From the NCBI GenBank assembly GCA_947494715.1, contig CANLWG010000006.1, forward strand, positions 124,001 to 188,000: a stretch of DNA of 64,000 nt, written 5' to 3'. The translations under genes and the position numbers were made by a program. Below, piece after piece: positions 54,729 through 64,000 of this stretch. Source of the DNA: an uncultured Flavobacteriaceae bacterium. GTDB taxonomy: Bacteria > Bacteroidota > Bacteroidia > Flavobacteriales > Flavobacteriaceae. The notes under the pieces are model-generated. The model did not search any database, had not been told where the DNA came from, and saw only the letters and a program-made list of their open reading frames with translations. How positions within the stretch are numbered: the first letter of the stretch is position 1; each line of letters begins with the position of its first letter.

Positions 54729-56102
54729 ACTTGCTACATTCTCCGAAGCCTCTTTATCAGCCTTTCTTTGGAATGAAAAAAATGTTTCCGGGAATGCTGG
54801 GGTCTTTCCTATTTCCATAACGGGATACGCCAGGAAGTTAACAGGTCCAGAATGTGGACCAGGTTCTATATGAAGGTCCCTCCCTCGGCTAAATTCGATA
54901 CGATTTGCCGGATGCCGACCAAAATAGTAGGTGGCAAGGGCAGTATACTTATTGGCTTCGCTGATATCCACGGGCCACCATTTTCCCTCTGCATAAAACT
55001 CTGCCCAACAGTGATAACCATCGATGCCTCCTTCATCACGATCCGATGGAATCGAAGCTCCCACGGCAAATCGCGATGGTATTCCCGCAGACCGAGCCAA
55101 GGAAATGAAGAGCGAATGAAATTCCGTGCAATTGCCGGTAAGGGCATCGCATGCATAGACCGCATCACCACTGCCATACTTTCCAAACTTCATATAACGC
55201 ATATTATCAATGATGTAGTCATAAAGGGCCCTTGCTTGCATGAGGATGCCTGTATTGTGTTTTTGCCCAATAATGGAATCGGCCAGTACCTGAAACCGGT
55301 CGCCTACAGGCATCAGTAAACTCGCATTTAAATACTTTGTAACCGATGAATCATCCTCATAGGGCTTTTTCTCTTGCCTCTTAACATCATAAACAAGTTC
55401 CAACTGCTGCCCACTATGTTCCGGGGAAAGTTCAATATATAAGATTGAATTGCCATAATTCTTCTCTTTGAGTATTTGATGTTCCACGGGAGCTTCAATA
55501 GTCTTTAATTCAACAGTTTGAAAGCGATCGCTCTGTGGAACAGGGATCCACATTTTTGCGGATTCCTTCATTTCGGGAAGGGTAATCTCATAATGAAATT
55601 CAAATTTGTCCTCTCCTTCGATAACTCCGAGCAAATCCGAAGATGCGTTTTGGATGGGCATTCTATACCACGTTTTGTCCTTCCGTTGTTTCCAGGTATA
55701 AAAAGGTTTACCATTGAGCTTGTGCAAGGTAGTTTCGGTAACGGTCATAGTCCCCGGATCTCCTTTCAGAAAAAAATCCACATCATATACATCACCGCTA
55801 ACATCTGCCAAATCAACACACGCAAAATGACGTCGAGGACCTAAATTGGATAGATATTCCGTATGTACGCGTACCAATTGTAGGCGCAGTTCCTCCCCTT
55901 CCATGGTCATGTTAAAATATCCACCCCCCTCCTCTACTTTTTTGGCAATATTGGCTTTAATGCCCTCCTCTATATCGGCGGTAACTACCTTAGGAATATT
56001 CTTGACTGTAAGGTCCTTTTCTTCTTTTTTCTCCCTTGTACTTGTATTGCAAGCCATTGCCAAAGCAAGTACAAAAAGATACATGATCTGCAAGTCCTTC
56101 AT
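54720..56102 (-). CDS. Transglutaminase-like lipoprotein
   Basis: 460-residue exported protein. Start at 56102 gives a lipoprotein signal ending in ALAMAC. Residues ~20-270 are strand-rich with no clear family. The C-terminal transglutaminase-like (cysteine protease fold) domain shows the triad: Cys in LTGNCTEFHSLFISLARSAGIPSR, His in GYHCWAEFY and Asp in WWPVDISEANKY. It probably acts as an amidase or protease on extracellular material. Confidence 0.82.
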   Translation of the reverse strand: MKDLQIMYLFVLALAMACNTSTREKKEEKDLTVKNIPKVVTADIEEGIKANIAKKVEEGGGYFNMTMEGEELRLQLVRVHTEYLSNLGPRRHFACVDLADVSGDVYDVDFFLKGDPGTMTVTETTLHKLNGKPFYTWKQRKDKTWYRMPIQNASSDLLGVIEGEDKFEFHYEITLPEMKESAKMWIPVPQSDRFQTVELKTIEAPVEHQILKEKNYGNSILYIELSPEHSGQQLELVYDVKRQEKKPYEDDSSVTKYLNASLLMPVGDRFQVLADSIIGQKHNTGILMQARALYDYIIDNMRYMKFGKYGSGDAVYACDALTGNCTEFHSLFISLARSAGIPSRFAVGASIPSDRDEGGIDGYHCWAEFYAEGKWWPVDISEANKYTALATYYFGRHPANRIEFSRGRDLHIEPGPHSGPVNFLAYPVMEIGKTPAFPETFFSFQRKADKEASENVASLP

Positions 56103-56326
56103 TTTATAAGTGATTATGATTTGTATGAATTTACGATAATTCCACCGTTCTCCCAATATGGTATCTACCTTTGGAAATCTAATCTGGATTCGATGCTAGA
56201 CATTCTCGGGATAACCTTTTTGGTAATCCAATGAAATATTGGTTAATCAAAAAGGGATTTTATAACTCGTTCCGATACATTTTTCTAATTAAGCAGAGAC
56301 TCTAGGAAAAAATTAATTATAAGGAC

Positions 56327-57031
56327 TTATTCAGGAGCTTCACCGCTGGCTTCCGAGATTGAAAAATTACCAAAAGAATCCTTTGAGACTACCTCTACCG
56401 AGTAGTTCGCTCCACTTTTGAAGACTGTGGAATCAATGGAGTTCAATGTGTAATCGATTTCTTCAATAAGAATAGATTCGTTTTCCCAAACCGTGACGTC
56501 ATATGTCAATTGATCGCCATCCTCATCGCTTCCTATCCAAGAAACGGTCATTTCCAAAGATTCGATATTAAACTGGATAGTTATTCCCGCAGCATAAGGT
56601 GCAAAATTTCCAACCGGGGTACCCGGTGTAGTAAAAGAGAAGGTATCTCCGTTAGTCTGTCCATCTTCATTTACAGATATTACTTGCCATGTATACGTCT
56701 TTCCCCTGTCTAACTGTGCTTCTGCTTTCAAGGTACTGAAGGAATTTCTAAACAACTCGGTTGAACCTTCGGAGATGACAAGAATATAGCTTTGTGCAAG
56801 TTCAGCTGTATTCCATCCAAAGGCGACCAAAACTTTTGTGTTGTCATCCACTATCTCTTGATAATCGGAACAAGGCTCGCCGTTTACGGGTAATATCCCA
56901 ACCGCCTTGGCTGGAGGGGTAATCTGATCTTCAGGCGGTTCTTCAGAGCCTCCTCCACTATCGCTACAGGAAAACTGTAGGACCACAAATACTACTGCAA
57001 ATCTTAATAGTGTTCGTTTGATTTCTTTCAT
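56327..57031 (-). CDS. FN3-like lipoprotein, partner of the BspA-like protein
   Basis: 234-residue lipoprotein (LQFSC). Two FN3-like domains (FGWNTAELAQSYILVIS, YTWQVISVNEDGQ; MTVSWIGSDEDGDQLTYDVTVWE). Its start overlaps the stop of the 1100-residue BspA-like gene by 4 nt (57028-57031), so the two are translationally coupled and probably work together at the cell surface. Confidence 0.78.
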   Translation of the reverse strand: MKEIKRTLLRFAVVFVVLQFSCSDSGGGSEEPPEDQITPPAKAVGILPVNGEPCSDYQEIVDDNTKVLVAFGWNTAELAQSYILVISEGSTELFRNSFSTLKAEAQLDRGKTYTWQVISVNEDGQTNGDTFSFTTPGTPVGNFAPYAAGITIQFNIESLEMTVSWIGSDEDGDQLTYDVTVWENESILIEEIDYTLNSIDSTVFKSGANYSVEVVSKDSFGNFSISEASGEAPE

Positions 57032-60000
57032 TTCTTAACAATCTTTACAGTTTTCTTTAGGCCATTGGTCTCCATTTGAAGAAAATATAGTCCGGTTTTC
57101 AATGACGAGATGTCCATTTTGTTTTCTGATTGGTAGTAGCTTTGTTCTTTTACCAGTCTTCCGTCAAGACCGAAGACCTTAATCGTAAGGTCACTCCCAT
57201 TGGTTAAGAAGTTTACGCTGGTCGAGCTTATCGTTGGGAAAACCTGAACGGAGTCATTTATGAAAAAACTATCAGTAATCTTACCTTGGCAATCGCTTGT
57301 TCCAGAAATAATAACTTCGTTTTGACCCCTTAGATTTTCTAGTGATATAGTTTGTTGCCCGGTATGATTAAACGCAAAGCTCTTTTTTTGCCCGTTGACC
57401 AACACCACATAGTTTTTACTACCCATGACCGAATATGAGATAGTCCCGGATTTAGAATCTAGGGAAGCTCTCTTTCCACTCACGGAATTCAATTCATTGA
57501 CAATAACGCCGTACTTCTGTTCAAATAAGACTTCAGGAATCGAAACGGTTACGGTATAGGCACCCACAGGCAAATTACCAATCTTAAAACCAGGACCGGA
57601 GGATATATCATCAAACTGGTTGGAAATTCCTTCGCCTTCGATTAGAATATCGATCATATATCCTGAAGTGCCCATTGTAATTTCTATAGCACCGTTCGAA
57701 CTACCAACGCAACTTAGCGTGGATACATACACATTGATGGCATCATTCGGGATAAAATCGCAACCATTTGCATTTACCTGTATTCCCGGTAAGGTTTCCA
57801 AACAGGAATCTTTATGATCCATTACGCCATCCAAATCATTGTCCTGGTTACACAAAGGAGCTTCACCGGCATCAACGATTGTCCAGCCATGGGTGTCAAT
57901 AATGAATTGCCTAGCATCGGTGGCTTCGCAGTATTGGCTGCTTCCGGCATCAAACGTAACTCCAGATTTGAGGACTTGAGTGTGCCAACCGTTTAGAAGG
58001 CTGTCATAATTTTCAATGGACAGTCCCGCATTACTGAACATATGGTCCATTTCGGCATTCCGATTAATTTGCCAATTTCCCAAATCTTGATCAAAAGCGG
58101 TGGCGAAATGGAACATGTTTGATATATTAATGGCATTACTCACATCCCAACCACCAATATCCTGATTAAAGGAAGATGCGCCCAGAAACATACTATACAT
58201 TCTTGTGACAGTTGAAACATCCCATTTACCGATATCTTGATTGAAGGCCCTTGCACCCGTGAACATTTGCAACATGACCTCCACATTGCTTACGTTCCAA
58301 TTTCCAATATCCTGATTAAACGACTCAGCACCTTGAAACATGGCTTGCATACTAGTTACATTGCTTACGTTCCAATTTCCAATATCTTGATTGAATGAAG
58401 TCGAACGCATGAACATCGCTGCCATGTTTTGAACATTGCCGACATCCCAATTCCCAATATCCTGGTTAAAACTAAAAGCACCATTGAAAACCTCTGTCAT
58501 CCATGTAATTTGGGACACATCCCAATTGTTAAAAGACTCATTTCCAATCAATGAGGAGCAATTGGCGAACATGCCACTTATCGTAGAGGTATTGGAAAAA
58601 TTGGGCAAGTCGGTGGCCAAAACATCCATATTGGAACATCCTTTAAATGCCTGTATCATATCCCCCCAAATAATTTCGCCCCATTGGTCAATAAAAATTA
58701 GTTTCTTGGTATCGCCTTGATCTCTAAAAAATATAGTAGGGAATTGTCCGAAAATGGATACTTGATAGGTTCCTGGTACGGTATAAGTATGGGTTATATC
58801 GCCTGTCACGCCCATGTTGGATGTGCCATCTCCCCAATCGACTTCATAAAAATAAGTCTCGGACAAATTGGTAGGAATTGTAATCTGATTGTTCGCGCTT
58901 GTACCAGGATTAACGGTATTCCAAGTAGTAATGAAAGAACATCTTTTACCGTTGTCCGAAATTGTCCACCCAAAGGTATCGATTAAATCTTGGCGCGCTT
59001 CGGCTGCTTGACAAAACCTACTCGGACCAGCATCGAATATTACATTATTTCTTAAACCTGGAAGGCTACTCCAACCTCGCAACAGGGCATCATAATTTGG
59101 AGTGGAGAGCTTTGTTCCCCGGAACATAAGGGTCATATCGTTTACAAGCGAAACATTCCAATCGCTTAAGTTTTGATTGAAACTACTTGCTCCATCGAAC
59201 ATCGATGACATATCAGTTATGCTGCCTACGTCCCAATTCCCAATAGGTTGGTCAAAAGAAACTGCATCCATAAACATTTCTGCCATATCCGTTACATTAC
59301 CTACATTCCAATTTGAAATATCCTGATTGAAAGAGTTCGCTCCTCTAAACATTGAATTTGTTAGAACAACACTCTCCATGTCCCAATTGCCGATATCTTG
59401 ATTAAAAACAATTGCCCATCTAAACATGGCGTCCATTCGTTGCACTTTTCGAACATCCCATGAAGACATATCTTGATTATATGCTGATGCTCGTTGGAAC
59501 ATACTGCGCATGCTAGTTACATTGGATACATTCCAATTGCTCAAATCTTGATTAAATGATTCAGCTCCGCTGAATAGGTACTCCATATTTACAACAGAAC
59601 TAACATTCCAATCACCAATGTCTTGATTAAAGGCTTGTGTCCTTGAAAACATTCCACCTATGAAAGTCGCAGAAATCAAATTCCAATTTTTTAAAGGTTG
59701 ATTGAATTTTGTTGCTCCGTTGAACATAGAATTAAAGGTTTCAACATTGGATACATTCCAATCATTCAAAGGACTATCAAATTCATTGGCATTGAAAAAC
59801 ATAGCCGTCATATTGATAATATTGCTAACATTCCATTCATTAAAAGATGGATTACCAACTAAGGCACTACACTCACGGAACATTCCTTCTGTACTACTAA
59901 CATTTGATAAATTGGGCACATCGATGGCCAAAACATCCATATTTATACAACCATAAAAAGCTTCTGACATTGACGACCAGACAATGTTGCCCCATTGCTC

Positions 60001-60330
60001 AATTGTTAAGAGCTTTTTCTCGTCTGCCCTTATAGGGTTTCCTGTTTCGTAATTGAAGTAAATTCTGGGGAAGATTCCACCTATAGTCACCGTATAGGTT
60101 CCCGGAGTTGTATAAGTATGGGTAATATCACCAGTTACACCGGTATCCGATGTTCCATCCCCCCAATCAATCGTATAGTCGTAAGATTCATCAGGAAATG
60201 TAGGAATGGTAATTTGATTATTCCCGGAAATTCCTGGATTGTTGGTTCTCCAAGTAGTTATGAATTCTGTCTGGGCCAATAAGAAGAAATGGGTAAGGCC
60301 CAGTAGGGCTGTAAAGTAGGTTTTTTTCAT
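57028..60330 (-). CDS. Large BspA-like (DUF285) surface protein with T9SS sorting domain
   Basis: 1100-residue exported protein. After the signal peptide (FFLLAQ) come two successive modules, each a PKD-like domain (DYTIDWGDGTS, YEVDWGDGTS) followed by DUF285 repeats of ~25 residues (SFNQDIGNWNVSNVTSMQAMF), about 12 in the first and 8 in the second. Then a thrombospondin type 3-like NDLDGVMDHKDSC, and a C-terminal type IX secretion domain (VFPTISSTSVNFLTNG...GLYFLQMETNGLKKTVKIVKK at residues ~1030-1100). Likely an adhesin. The two halves are an internal duplication. Confidence 0.9.
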   Translation of the reverse strand: MKKTYFTALLGLTHFFLLAQTEFITTWRTNNPGISGNNQITIPTFPDESYDYTIDWGDGTSDTGVTGDITHTYTTPGTYTVTIGGIFPRIYFNYETGNPIRADEKKLLTIEQWGNIVWSSMSEAFYGCINMDVLAIDVPNLSNVSSTEGMFRECSALVGNPSFNEWNVSNIINMTAMFFNANEFDSPLNDWNVSNVETFNSMFNGATKFNQPLKNWNLISATFIGGMFSRTQAFNQDIGDWNVSSVVNMEYLFSGAESFNQDLSNWNVSNVTSMRSMFQRASAYNQDMSSWDVRKVQRMDAMFRWAIVFNQDIGNWDMESVVLTNSMFRGANSFNQDISNWNVGNVTDMAEMFMDAVSFDQPIGNWDVGSITDMSSMFDGASSFNQNLSDWNVSLVNDMTLMFRGTKLSTPNYDALLRGWSSLPGLRNNVIFDAGPSRFCQAAEARQDLIDTFGWTISDNGKRCSFITTWNTVNPGTSANNQITIPTNLSETYFYEVDWGDGTSNMGVTGDITHTYTVPGTYQVSIFGQFPTIFFRDQGDTKKLIFIDQWGEIIWGDMIQAFKGCSNMDVLATDLPNFSNTSTISGMFANCSSLIGNESFNNWDVSQITWMTEVFNGAFSFNQDIGNWDVGNVQNMAAMFMRSTSFNQDIGNWNVSNVTSMQAMFQGAESFNQDIGNWNVSNVEVMLQMFTGARAFNQDIGKWDVSTVTRMYSMFLGASSFNQDIGGWDVSNAINISNMFHFATAFDQDLGNWQINRNAEMDHMFSNAGLSIENYDSLLNGWHTQVLKSGVTFDAGSSQYCEATDARQFIIDTHGWTIVDAGEAPLCNQDNDLDGVMDHKDSCLETLPGIQVNANGCDFIPNDAINVYVSTLSCVGSSNGAIEITMGTSGYMIDILIEGEGISNQFDDISSGPGFKIGNLPVGAYTVTVSIPEVLFEQKYGVIVNELNSVSGKRASLDSKSGTISYSVMGSKNYVVLVNGQKKSFAFNHTGQQTISLENLRGQNEVIISGTSDCQGKITDSFFINDSVQVFPTISSTSVNFLTNGSDLTIKVFGLDGRLVKEQSYYQSENKMDISSLKTGLYFLQMETNGLKKTVKIVKK

Positions 60331-60649
60331 GTCAGAATATGGTATAGCATAGCTAATTTACGGCTAGCTAATAAAATACCAAAAGTATCTCGTTGTTTTG
60401 TTTTCTTTTTCCTATGTAACGTTGATGAAAATAATCTAGGCGTTACAGGCAGGCGGTCTGCATATTGTGCACGCCGGCCCCTACCCATTTTGATAAGGTC
60501 GAATCTATATTCATTGCCTTCTTATGATTTTTTAAGGTGTTCAGAAACTTCAAATACGGTTTAGCCAATACCTAACCTTATTCTTTTGAGTATATTAGCT
60601 AACCATCACGATAGTATTGAATTTCATTGCCAAATAAAACCCTTATTCC
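60331..60649. other. Divergent intergenic region
   Basis: No gene. It has a GCAGGCGGTCTGC palindrome (60450-60462) and a TTCATTGCCTTCTTATG segment (60511-60527) that weakly recalls the repeat modules. No clear promoter box. Confidence 0.4.
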
Positions 60650-62101
60650 ATGAGAAATACAGTTAGAGCATTTATAGTGGTCTTGCTCTGTTGTACCACA
60701 TTCCATTTGCTATCGCAGGATAAGCATCATTACCAGAACGATTTCTCCATCGAGAACTTTACCGAGCGCAGAACGAAAATAATGGATACCATCGGCAATG
60801 ATGCCATCGCACTTGTACAGGGGGCAAGTGGGCATGCCGGATTCAGTGTTTTTAGACAATCAAACACCTTTTATTATTTAACGGGAGTGGAGACGGACCA
60901 TGCCTATCTTATGTTGAACGGAAAAAACAGGCGGACTACATTGTACCTTCCCCATAGGGATGTAGGCAGGGAAAGTGGGCAAGGAAAAATACTGTCGGCG
61001 GAAGACCATGATCTGGTAAAGGAACTTACCGAGGTAGATCAGGTAAAAGGGATAGAATTTTTATCAGCTGACTTGCTTAGGACCGGATTGATCAAATCTG
61101 AGGTCCCGCTCCTATATACTCCTTTGAGCCCGGCTGAAACCGGAAACGATAGTCGCGATGAACTTTTATACGGCCAAGGCCGTGCCGCTTCCGATCCATG
61201 GGACGGGCAGCCGACTCGGGAGGCATTGTTTGTACAGAAAATCAATGCACAATTTCCCCAATTCGAAATCCTTGATCTCTCACCGATCCTAGATTCCATG
61301 AGACTTATCAAAAGTAAGGAAGAAATAGAACTCATACGAAAGGCGACCCAGATTGCCGGATTGGGAATCATAGAGGCCATGCGATCCACCCAACCGGGAG
61401 TTTATGAATATCAGCTTGATGCCGCCGCCAAATACGTTTTTCACCTAAACGGTGCCCGTGGTGATGGCTATGCCTCCATTATTGGAGGGGGCACCAATGC
61501 ATATATGGGACATTATTTCCATAAAACGGATGTCCTCAACGATGGCGACCTGGTGCTTATGGACTATGCCCCGGATTATCGGTATTATACGAGTGATGTA
61601 ACCCGTATTTGGCCCGTTAACGGTAAATTCGACAAAGTGCAAAAAGAGTTGTATAATTTTATAGTAGCGTATCGGGATGCCCTTTTCAAATTCATCAGAC
61701 CGGGTATAACTTCAGACGAAGTATTGGATAAGGCGGCTATGGTTATGAAGGAATATCTTGTAGGCAAAACGTTTGCAAAACCGGCCTATTTAAAGGCGGT
61801 ACAGGAAGGGTTGAAATTCAGGGGCCATTTTCAACACCCTGTTGGAATGGCAGTTCATGACGTTGGCGTCGTTCGTCATGTGCCATTACAAGCGGGAATG
61901 GTCTTTACCATCGATCCCATGATATGGATTCCAGAGGAACGCTTGTACATTCGAATAGAGGATATAGCCTTGGTAACAGAAGATGGTGTGGAGAATATGA
62001 GTGCCTTTGTACCATCCTCAATAGAGGATGTTGAACGGACCATCAAGGAAAAAGGCCTGATTGAATTTCATCCCCCTACTTCCCTATCGTTCAAAAAATA
62101 G
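60650..62101 (+). CDS. M24 family Xaa-Pro aminopeptidase
   Basis: 483-residue exported metallopeptidase with a signal peptide (LLSQ). The N-terminal creatinase-like domain is followed by the pita-bread domain. Metal ligands appear as two Asp in MDYAPDYRYYTSDVTRIW, His in HPVGMAVHDVG and Glu in RIEDIALVTEDG. The fourth ligand, usually Glu in TIEPG, is Asp in FTIDPMIW. It likely cleaves Xaa-Pro bonds in peptides outside the cytosol. It is 33 nt upstream of an M1 peptidase gene. Confidence 0.9.
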   Translation: MRNTVRAFIVVLLCCTTFHLLSQDKHHYQNDFSIENFTERRTKIMDTIGNDAIALVQGASGHAGFSVFRQSNTFYYLTGVETDHAYLMLNGKNRRTTLYLPHRDVGRESGQGKILSAEDHDLVKELTEVDQVKGIEFLSADLLRTGLIKSEVPLLYTPLSPAETGNDSRDELLYGQGRAASDPWDGQPTREALFVQKINAQFPQFEILDLSPILDSMRLIKSKEEIELIRKATQIAGLGIIEAMRSTQPGVYEYQLDAAAKYVFHLNGARGDGYASIIGGGTNAYMGHYFHKTDVLNDGDLVLMDYAPDYRYYTSDVTRIWPVNGKFDKVQKELYNFIVAYRDALFKFIRPGITSDEVLDKAAMVMKEYLVGKTFAKPAYLKAVQEGLKFRGHFQHPVGMAVHDVGVVRHVPLQAGMVFTIDPMIWIPEERLYIRIEDIALVTEDGVENMSAFVPSSIEDVERTIKEKGLIEFHPPTSLSFKK

Positions 62102-62134
62102 GCACTGAAATTAAGAATCCGAATTAAAAGTAGT

Positions 62135-63784
62135 ATGATGAAAAATTGGTTAGTACAGGTTATCTTGATGATACCTCCCTGTGTTTTTGCGGTATTCCCA
62201 CTTTCGGATAATTATCCCAAGAATCCGAATATCGATGCGTTGAATTACATATTTCGTATAGAATTATCTGACTCTACCGACAAAATCAAATGCGAAGAGA
62301 CCATAGACGTTCGGTATTTGGCGGCCGGTGTAACAACGCTACGCCTTGATTTGGTCAATGCTTCCGAGAAATTGGGAAATAAGGGCATGGTGGTAAACCA
62401 AGTAGTTTCCGAAGGCGGGGTTTTAGAATATGTGCATGAAAACGATGTATTGATCATTAAGCTTCCTGCGCCCGCTACTTTAAACCAGCGTACCAGCTAT
62501 ACGGTTACGTATAAAGGTGTACCCGCTTCGGGACTCAAGATCGCCAATAATAAATATGGCGATCGGACATTCTTTAGTGACAATTGGCCGAATAAAGGCA
62601 GGAATTGGTTGGCAACCATAGACCATCCGTATGACAAGGCCTTGTGTGAGTTTATCGTCACCGCTCCGGCACACTATCAGGTAGTATCCAATGGATTGAA
62701 GATTGAAGAATCCGATTTGGCAAATGGTAAGCGCCTCACCCATTGGAAACAATCCGTTCCGATTGCAACTTGGTTATATGTTTTGGGAGCTGCACGGTTT
62801 GCCGTAGACTATGTGGATGAATTTGAGGGGAAATCAATTGAGACTTGGGTATATTATCAAGATAGGGATGCCGGATTTTATGATTTTGCCATTCCTACGA
62901 AAGACGCCTTGGAATTTTACAGCGATCATATAGGTCCCTTTTCGTATGAAAAACTAGCCAATATTCAGTCGAATAGTGTAAGCGGTGGTATGGAAGCCGC
63001 TTCGGCCATTCTCTATAGTGAAAACGCTGTTGTGGGTGATAGAAATGAGCGCTGGCGGAACGTGGTCATTCATGAAATAGCGCATCAGTGGTTTGGGAAT
63101 TCCGTAACGGAATATGATTGGGACGATGTTTGGCTGAGTGAGGGTTTTGCCACCTATTTCACTTTGCTTTTTATTGAGCACCAGTATGGCAAAGATGCCT
63201 TTCTGGAGGGACTCGCATCCAGTAAAAAAAGAGTGGACGAATTTCAAAGGAAGAATTCGGAGTATCGCATCGTTCATGACAATCTTACGGATATGTCCAA
63301 AGTGACCAGCATACAGACCTATCAAAAAGGCAGTTGGATTTTACACATGTTACGGGGATTTGTCGGCACGGATGTTTTCTGGAAGGGCATTCGATCGTAT
63401 TATAAAAAATACAAAGATTCAAATGCCACAACAGAGGATTTCAAAAGGGAAATGGAGGAAGCTTCCGGCCTAGTTTTAGAAGACTTTTTTCAGCAATGGC
63501 TCTATAGGCCCGGTATCCTAAAGTATGATGGCTCCTGGGAATATGATTCAAAGAAAAAAGAGGTCAAGATACGCATTGATCAAGTACAAACAGACGGTAG
63601 TCTTTTTAAGATGCCGTTGGAGGTTGGTATATATGGACTGGAAAGTCAAAAACCGGAAATCAAAAGGGTACTGGTCAATGAAAAATCGAACACATTTATA
63701 TTTCCCGTCGATTTCGAACCCGAAAAACTGGTTCTTGATCCTAACTTTTGGGTTTTGATGGAGGCAAGTTTTACGAAAAAATAA
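62135..63784 (+). CDS. M1 family metallopeptidase
   Basis: 549-residue exported aminopeptidase with a signal peptide. The N-terminal beta domain precedes a thermolysin-like domain with zinc motif HEIAHQWFGNSV and third ligand Glu in WLSEGFATYF. The exopeptidase substrate motif is SGGMEAAS, where the usual GAMEN Asn is Ala. The shorter C-terminal part is typical of bacterial M1 peptidases lacking the large helical domain. Probably in an operon with the M24 gene for peptide breakdown. Confidence 0.92.
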   Translation: MMKNWLVQVILMIPPCVFAVFPLSDNYPKNPNIDALNYIFRIELSDSTDKIKCEETIDVRYLAAGVTTLRLDLVNASEKLGNKGMVVNQVVSEGGVLEYVHENDVLIIKLPAPATLNQRTSYTVTYKGVPASGLKIANNKYGDRTFFSDNWPNKGRNWLATIDHPYDKALCEFIVTAPAHYQVVSNGLKIEESDLANGKRLTHWKQSVPIATWLYVLGAARFAVDYVDEFEGKSIETWVYYQDRDAGFYDFAIPTKDALEFYSDHIGPFSYEKLANIQSNSVSGGMEAASAILYSENAVVGDRNERWRNVVIHEIAHQWFGNSVTEYDWDDVWLSEGFATYFTLLFIEHQYGKDAFLEGLASSKKRVDEFQRKNSEYRIVHDNLTDMSKVTSIQTYQKGSWILHMLRGFVGTDVFWKGIRSYYKKYKDSNATTEDFKREMEEASGLVLEDFFQQWLYRPGILKYDGSWEYDSKKKEVKIRIDQVQTDGSLFKMPLEVGIYGLESQKPEIKRVLVNEKSNTFIFPVDFEPEKLVLDPNFWVLMEASFTKK

Positions 63785-63809
63785 AGCTTTTAATTCTAAA
63801 GAATTGGGG

Positions 63810-64000
63810 TTAATTTTTAGTGAATCCATCATATAACATCACTCCTGAAGTATACAGTATTACGCCAATTACGACCCATCTGAGTACATCCAATGGCAAC
63901 GATTTTACAATAAAAGCAGCTATACATACAGCCACCACGCCCGGAATCGCCATGGCAATGGCGGCTTTCCGGTTATAGGCTTTTTCCCGGATAAAGCGCA
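63810..64000 (-). CDS. TauE/SafE-like sulfite exporter, C-terminal part
   Basis: Only the last ~63 codons are in the window (on the minus strand). They read REKAYNRKAAIAMAIPGVVAVC, KSLPLDVLRWVVIGVILYTSGVMLYDG: two membrane spans with the KSLPL and LYTSxxML pattern of the TauE/SafE family. The rest lies beyond 64000. Confidence 0.75.
   Translation of the reverse strand, partial: RFIREKAYNRKAAIAMAIPGVVAVCIAAFIVKSLPLDVLRWVVIGVILYTSGVMLYDGFTKN

Noticed and set aside
54604-54873. 89-codon ORF overlapping the EHPEGE lipoprotein in another frame
   Set aside because: It is a shadow of the repetitive coding DNA and runs into the convergent transglutaminase gene.
57028-60330. Repeated ~75-bp DNA units as a CRISPR or tandem-repeat array
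   Set aside because: They encode DUF285 protein repeats in one long open frame; the units vary at synonymous sites and lack spacers.

Overview
The window looks like chromosome of a marine Flavobacteriaceae bacterium (Bacteroidota). The evidence is the many Cys-lipobox lipoproteins, a type IX secretion C-terminal sorting domain, TAnnTTTG promoter boxes, BspA-type surface proteins, a fused 2-oxo acid dehydrogenase E1 and a DPP-IV-type S9 peptidase. No rRNA, tRNA, CRISPR array or insertion sequence was recognised.

Layout. (1) 1-3013: the end of an E1 dehydrogenase, a lipocalin-like lipoprotein and an OmpA-family lipoprotein, closed by a strong terminator. (2) 3034-9266: an eight-gene biosynthetic operon. 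It holds an FAD oxidoreductase, a methyltransferase, a type III polyketide synthase, a FabL-like SDR, a FabZ-like dehydratase, a FabF-like ketosynthase, an acyl carrier protein and a small membrane protein. The simplest reading is a dedicated type II fatty-acyl module that feeds the type III synthase to make a phenolic or pyrone lipid. (3) 9426-13014: a catabolic operon (sugar-phosphate isomerase-like, GntR/UTRA, DeoC, Gfo/Idh/MocA). (4) 13022-16488: housekeeping and small genes (TerC, YceI, HPF/RaiA-like, coiled-coil protein, lipoprotein).

(5) 16489-33000: a visibly AT-richer accessory island. It starts with a retron-like operon on the minus strand: XRE regulator, phosphoribosyltransferase, winged-helix protein, a hairpin-rich 155-nt gap (candidate msr-msd RNA) and a retron-type reverse transcriptase. 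Then come single minus-strand genes for exported proteins of mostly unknown role: a possible outer-membrane protein, a C1 peptidase, a frameshifted gene, a MORN-repeat protein, an L-domain lipoprotein and an Ig-like lipoprotein. Most are separated by long non-coding stretches carrying an oriented, modular, strongly structured repeat family. Its core is a cruciform with conserved ends, a variable apex and compensatory base changes, superficially like integron attC sites. Further partial copies lie at 36.5, 39.9, 44.8 and 49.0 kb.

(6) 33163-44707: a sugar dehydrogenase with cytochrome c, a BspA-like lipoprotein, an S9 peptidase, a DUF1080 lipoprotein, a PD40-like lipoprotein, a serine hydrolase and a LytS/LytTR-type two-component system. 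(7) 45294-49917: three SDR-type genes beside a frameshifted AraC regulator, then a 2H phosphoesterase. (8) 50060-64000: a purple acid phosphatase-like enzyme, a Crp/Fnr regulator, an unusual propeller-Dabb fusion, an EHPEGE-repeat lipoprotein, a transglutaminase-like lipoprotein, a BspA-like T9SS substrate with its lipoprotein partner, M24 and M1 peptidases, and the end of a TauE/SafE-like permease. All calls come from reading the sequence; no database search was run.
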